A stretch of DNA of 53,451 nucleotides. Source: Bdellovibrionaceae bacterium UBA2316 (GTDB taxonomy: Bacteria; Bdellovibrionota; Bdellovibrionia; Bdellovibrionales; Bdellovibrionaceae). The stretch spans positions 39,790 to 93,240 of the forward strand of contig DDVI01000104.1 of the NCBI GenBank assembly GCA_002345205.1. The letters run 5' to 3'. Shown in pieces: positions 50,568 through 53,451 of this stretch (its first letter is position 1; every line of letters starts with the position of its first letter). Both the position numbers and the translations under genes were made by a program. The notes beneath the pieces were generated by a model that did no database searches, had not been told where the DNA came from, and worked only from the letters and a program-made list of their open reading frames with translations.

Positions 50568-52274
50568 ATGAAGCCAAATACTTCTATTGAGATCAATGCC
50601 TTAGTGGATATGTTAGAGACCGAGAGTAACTCAGAAAGGGATCACTATTTCTCAGAGCTTAACTCACCACTAAGTGAACTTTGTAAGAGTTCGGATGCTC
50701 TTGGACCTTTAATAATTAAAGAGTTAGGGGCCAAAAACAAAATAAGATTAACTGGTAGCATTTATTATTCCAGGTTTAGACCAGGCGACCGTGTTGAGAT
50801 TAGAATTAAAAAGCTAAACTCAGACTATTCGGAAAAGTACTCTTACAATTGGGTAGTGGAAGAAGTTGTATATCCTCTTCCAGGTACACTTGAGATTGTT
50901 ATCTCAGGTGACGCTGTTATCGAAATAGACAAAAAGAAAGAATACTTTCTATTCAGTAGTTTATCGATCCATTTTAACAAGATACTAATCAAAAAAATCG
51001 CTGACATGGAATTTTCAAAAGATGAAATTATACTAGGGAGCGACGTTTACAATTTGGCATACCAGGACGCTAAATACAAACAGCACCACAGAAACTTAAA
51101 CTTGTCTCAAAAAATGGCTTTGGATTACGTAGCCGATCACAATATGAGCGGAGCTATTCAGGGGCCACCAGGAACGGGAAAGACTCAAATACTTCAAGCA
51201 GTCATTTCATTGGCTTTGCAATCAAATATGAAAGTTTGCGTTTCTGCATTTACAAATGCTGCTGTTGATAACTTAATTGGAAGAATAGTCAGTAAAGACT
51301 TCGAGAATGATTGGGTAAGGGTTGGAAATCCCGAGAAGGTCAGATCAGAATTATATCTTAAAGACATTGCTCTAAATAATTTCGTAGCTAGCAGTTTTAA
51401 CCAACGGGTCATTGAGGCAAATTTATTTGGCGCGACTTTACATAAACTTGCCTTTAATTCGAATGCACCAAAAGTTGATCTGTTGCTTATCGACGAAGCA
51501 GGGCAGGTTCCTATTTATTTCTGGCCATTTATTCAGCGATTGGCAAAACGAGTAATTCTAGTGGGTGACCACTTTCAATTGCCTCCTGTATTGCGTGAAG
51601 ATCATCCTTCGCTGCCATTTGATAACTTATTTTCCTTACTTATAAACAACGACACACCAATGTTGGAGACCCAATACAGAATGAGAAGAGAGATTCAAGC
51701 GTGGTCGTCTGAAAAATTCTACAAAGGTAAGTTAGTACCACACCATTCTGTTGCAGATAGAGATTACTACAGGGGAAATAATACATTTCAAGGCGACAAC
51801 TTTGTAGCCCCGGTAAAATTTGAATCTTTAGGTTCAGGTAGTTCGTCGTTGAACGAAGCCAACTACATTACTGATAAAATTGAAAAATTACTGAGAAGCA
51901 GTGTCGACCTAAAAACGGTAGGAGTTATTTGCCCGTACCGATTTCAAGCGGGGGTTGTAAACGCCTCTCTTCAGAACCGCCTTGGAGTTAACGACGCTTC
52001 AAAGGTAATGATCGACACGGTAGAGAGATTCCAAGGACAAGAAAAGGAAGCAATATTTTTGTCTTTTGGAATTTCAGGCGAGAATCAGGAGCAGCTAAAT
52101 TTTCTATCTGATCCCAAGAGATTAAACGTTTCAGTAACTAGAGCGAAGTCTCGCTTTTATTGTCTTTTTGATAGCAACCTTTTAGGCCGATCTCGTAAAT
52201 CTAAATCGGAAGAACTCATTGATTTTTTAGGTTGGGTCAATGACGGGAAGATAAGCGCTACTCGAATAGCTTAA
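50568..52274 (+). CDS. UPF1-like superfamily 1 DNA/RNA helicase
   Basis: The 568-residue protein has Walker A GPPGTGKT (199-206), SAFTNAAVDNL, Walker B LLIDEAGQ (Asp309), DHFQLPPV, ETQYRMRREIQAW, VGVICPYRFQAGVV, DTVERFQGQEKEAI and LNVSVTRAKSRFY, the motifs of SF1B/UPF1-like (AAA_11/AAA_12) helicases. The first 170 residues form an unfamiliar N-terminal part. AGGAGAAAAG precedes the ATG. Its neighbours (recombinase remnant, small membrane gene) and the repeated promoter give it an accessory look. A role in defence or in repair is possible but unproven. Confidence 0.85.
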   Translation: MKPNTSIEINALVDMLETESNSERDHYFSELNSPLSELCKSSDALGPLIIKELGAKNKIRLTGSIYYSRFRPGDRVEIRIKKLNSDYSEKYSYNWVVEEVVYPLPGTLEIVISGDAVIEIDKKKEYFLFSSLSIHFNKILIKKIADMEFSKDEIILGSDVYNLAYQDAKYKQHHRNLNLSQKMALDYVADHNMSGAIQGPPGTGKTQILQAVISLALQSNMKVCVSAFTNAAVDNLIGRIVSKDFENDWVRVGNPEKVRSELYLKDIALNNFVASSFNQRVIEANLFGATLHKLAFNSNAPKVDLLLIDEAGQVPIYFWPFIQRLAKRVILVGDHFQLPPVLREDHPSLPFDNLFSLLINNDTPMLETQYRMRREIQAWSSEKFYKGKLVPHHSVADRDYYRGNNTFQGDNFVAPVKFESLGSGSSSLNEANYITDKIEKLLRSSVDLKTVGVICPYRFQAGVVNASLQNRLGVNDASKVMIDTVERFQGQEKEAIFLSFGISGENQEQLNFLSDPKRLNVSVTRAKSRFYCLFDSNLLGRSRKSKSEELIDFLGWVNDGKISATRIA

Positions 52275-52345
52275 GAATGGGTTACAAATTTAGAGAAAAG
52301 AACATTTAGAAAATTTGTTCAGATTTACTTCATACAGGAGTTAAA

Positions 52346-52764
52346 ATGGTTTGGGTTTGTGTTGGCATACTGAGCCTTTTGATATTCGGAGTGTTTGTTT
52401 ACTTTTCTAAAAATAATAGCTACAAACTCGATGCTCCGCTATTAGGTCTTTTTGCGTTGGCAGTGTTTTTGATAACTATTGCTTTAGTTCAACCCGAAAG
52501 CATGAAGTTTCAAGGATTGGAACTTGTGAGAAAAGTACAGAGCTTAGAAAAAAATCTTAGGCCATACGTGTTGTAGATATCGAGCTTTCAAATGGAAAAA
52601 TGAAACTAATTCATCAAACTATCAAAGAAGACAAAATTTTGGAAAGCATGGGGATCGAACCCGTTGGCCCCAAGGACTTTCATTTCAACAATGATTTTGA
52701 AAATGTAATTCGACACCTTGTAAGGGAGAGCTTAACTGATACTCCCGAGTGGACTAGGGCTTGA
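52346..52764 (+). pseudogene. Small membrane-anchored protein gene, probably frameshifted
   Basis: The first frame (52346-52576) gives 76 residues with two hydrophobic segments and a coiled tail ending RKVQSLEKNLRPYVL. Directly after, the frame one base back continues as VVDIELSNGKMKLIHQTIKE and SMGIEPVGPKDFHFNNDF to a stop at 52762. Joined, they make one protein of about 138 residues. The second part alone could start at an ATG at 52600, so two genes cannot be ruled out. It follows the helicase by 70 bp with AGGAG before its ATG. Unknown function. Confidence 0.45.
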
Positions 52765-52776
52765 GTTTTAAGTATT

Positions 52777-53451
52777 TTAGGTAATTTCTTCCTGCGGAAA
52801 ACGAATTTCAATCTCGGTGCCAGAGGTGTCTGTTCGAATAGCAAGAGTCCATTCATAGAGTTTGGAAATTGTGGCTACCCACGCGAGTCCAAGGCCGTTA
52901 CCTTTTTTACTTTTATTCGAACCGACATTAAACGGCTCGCCTAATCTGTCCCTGACTTCTTTTGGAATTCCAGTGCCAAAATCCTTCACGATGAGATAGT
53001 CGTTTCCTAAAATTAGAAGTATTTTTTCGCTTTCGGGAGAAAACTTCAATGCGTTGGTTACGAGATTTGAAATTAATTGATCCAGATGAGTAGGGTTTGC
53101 GAATACTGTCAGATCCGAGTTGAGTTCAAGTTGAATTCTGCCGTGGCCAATTTTATCCAGTCGCGATGCTACGTCCTTAATTACTAAATTCATTCTTAGC
53201 GCATGAATGTTATTTTGAAGTGGAGAATTTTCTACTTCGGCCCAATCTAAAAATTGAGTTATTATTTCTGAAACTTTGCCAATTTCCTCAATAGCGTCGT
53301 TTGCGTATTGTGTAGGTAGTAAATTTGCTTTTCCCTTGGCCTCCGTATCTACTTTCATAATGGCGAGAGGAGTTTTTAATTCGTGTGCCATTTGGAGAGT
53401 CCACGATTTCGTCATTTTGTGATTCAAATTTATTCTATCGATTAGTTTTTT
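52777..53451 (-). CDS. Sensor histidine kinase, N-terminus beyond window
   Basis: The frame runs off the right edge. The visible 224 residues have the HisKA motif MAHELKTPLAIMKVD with the His and the ATPase part (NLVTNALKFSP, VKDFGTGIPK, KKGNGLGLAWV). The residues before the H-box (LIDRINLNHKMTKSWT) are HAMP-linker-like, so the missing N-terminal part is probably membrane-bound. Its partner regulator is not visible. Confidence 0.85.
   Translation of the reverse strand, partial: KKLIDRINLNHKMTKSWTLQMAHELKTPLAIMKVDTEAKGKANLLPTQYANDAIEEIGKVSEIITQFLDWAEVENSPLQNNIHALRMNLVIKDVASRLDKIGHGRIQLELNSDLTVFANPTHLDQLISNLVTNALKFSPESEKILLILGNDYLIVKDFGTGIPKEVRDRLGEPFNVGSNKSKKGNGLGLAWVATISKLYEWTLAIRTDTSGTEIEIRFPQEEIT

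Noticed and set aside
52640..52690. tRNA-like T-arm (GGTTCGATCCCC) on the minus strand
   Set aside because: Only three T-stem pairs form, no anticodon or D-arm fits, and the region lies in a protein-like frame.

Overview
The window (about 40% GC by eye, dense genes on both strands, many TTG and GTG starts) looks like the chromosome of a Bdellovibrio-type member of the Bdellovibrionota. The pointers are a TIGR02147-family regulator next to a secreted protein with a GNGGD motif, many secreted proteins of unknown family, abundant two-component genes and a PF07399 antiporter. This placement is an inference from gene content. No rRNA, tRNA, CRISPR array or complete insertion sequence was seen.

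Layout. 1-5.9 kb: envelope and secreted proteins, including a di-haem lipoprotein and an alpha/beta hydrolase. 5.9-10.3 kb: purT, then a chorismate mutase overlapping a U32 (RlhA/TrhP-like) RNA-hydroxylase-type protein, which fits the known prephenate requirement of such enzymes. 10.3-15.8 kb: PilZ protein, a small operon whose last gene is broken, GFA-type and pseudouridine synthase genes and a small 18-residue-repeat secreted protein. 15.9-21.5 kb: a minus-strand creD-X-creB-creC-Y operon preceded by an exact cre-tag. 21.5-24.1 kb: Hsp20 operon and a large J-domain protein. 24.3-27.5 kb: nrfHA nitrite reductase and a CoA hydrolase/transferase with an FNR-like site. 27.7-31 kb: copper cassette (CueR-type promoter, small periplasmic protein, CopA, CueR).

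32.2-42.3 kb is the most striking block. Four overlapping signalling genes (NtrC-family sigma-54 activator, PAS kinase, single-domain receiver, receiver-kinase hybrid) lie next to CBS-domain genes, a beta-CASP nuclease, D-lactate dehydrogenase and an eRF1-like protein. Sigma-54 -24/-12 elements precede three transcription units, and paired GACA-N3-TGTC palindromes sit one to three helical turns apart at enhancer distance. I read this as a locally encoded sigma-54 stress or low-oxygen regulon.

42.6-49.7 kb: antiporter, PLP decarboxylase, DM13/LysR pair, YiiX-like hydrolase, outer-membrane barrel and TruC-like synthase. 49.8-52.8 kb looks accessory: a frame-disrupted recombinase remnant, a UPF1-like SF1 helicase and a small broken membrane gene. 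A 42-bp element is shared by the helicase promoter and the barrel-protein promoter 2.6 kb away. The window ends inside a histidine kinase. Four reading frames are disrupted and one transporter lacks a usable upstream start, so read-level confirmation matters.
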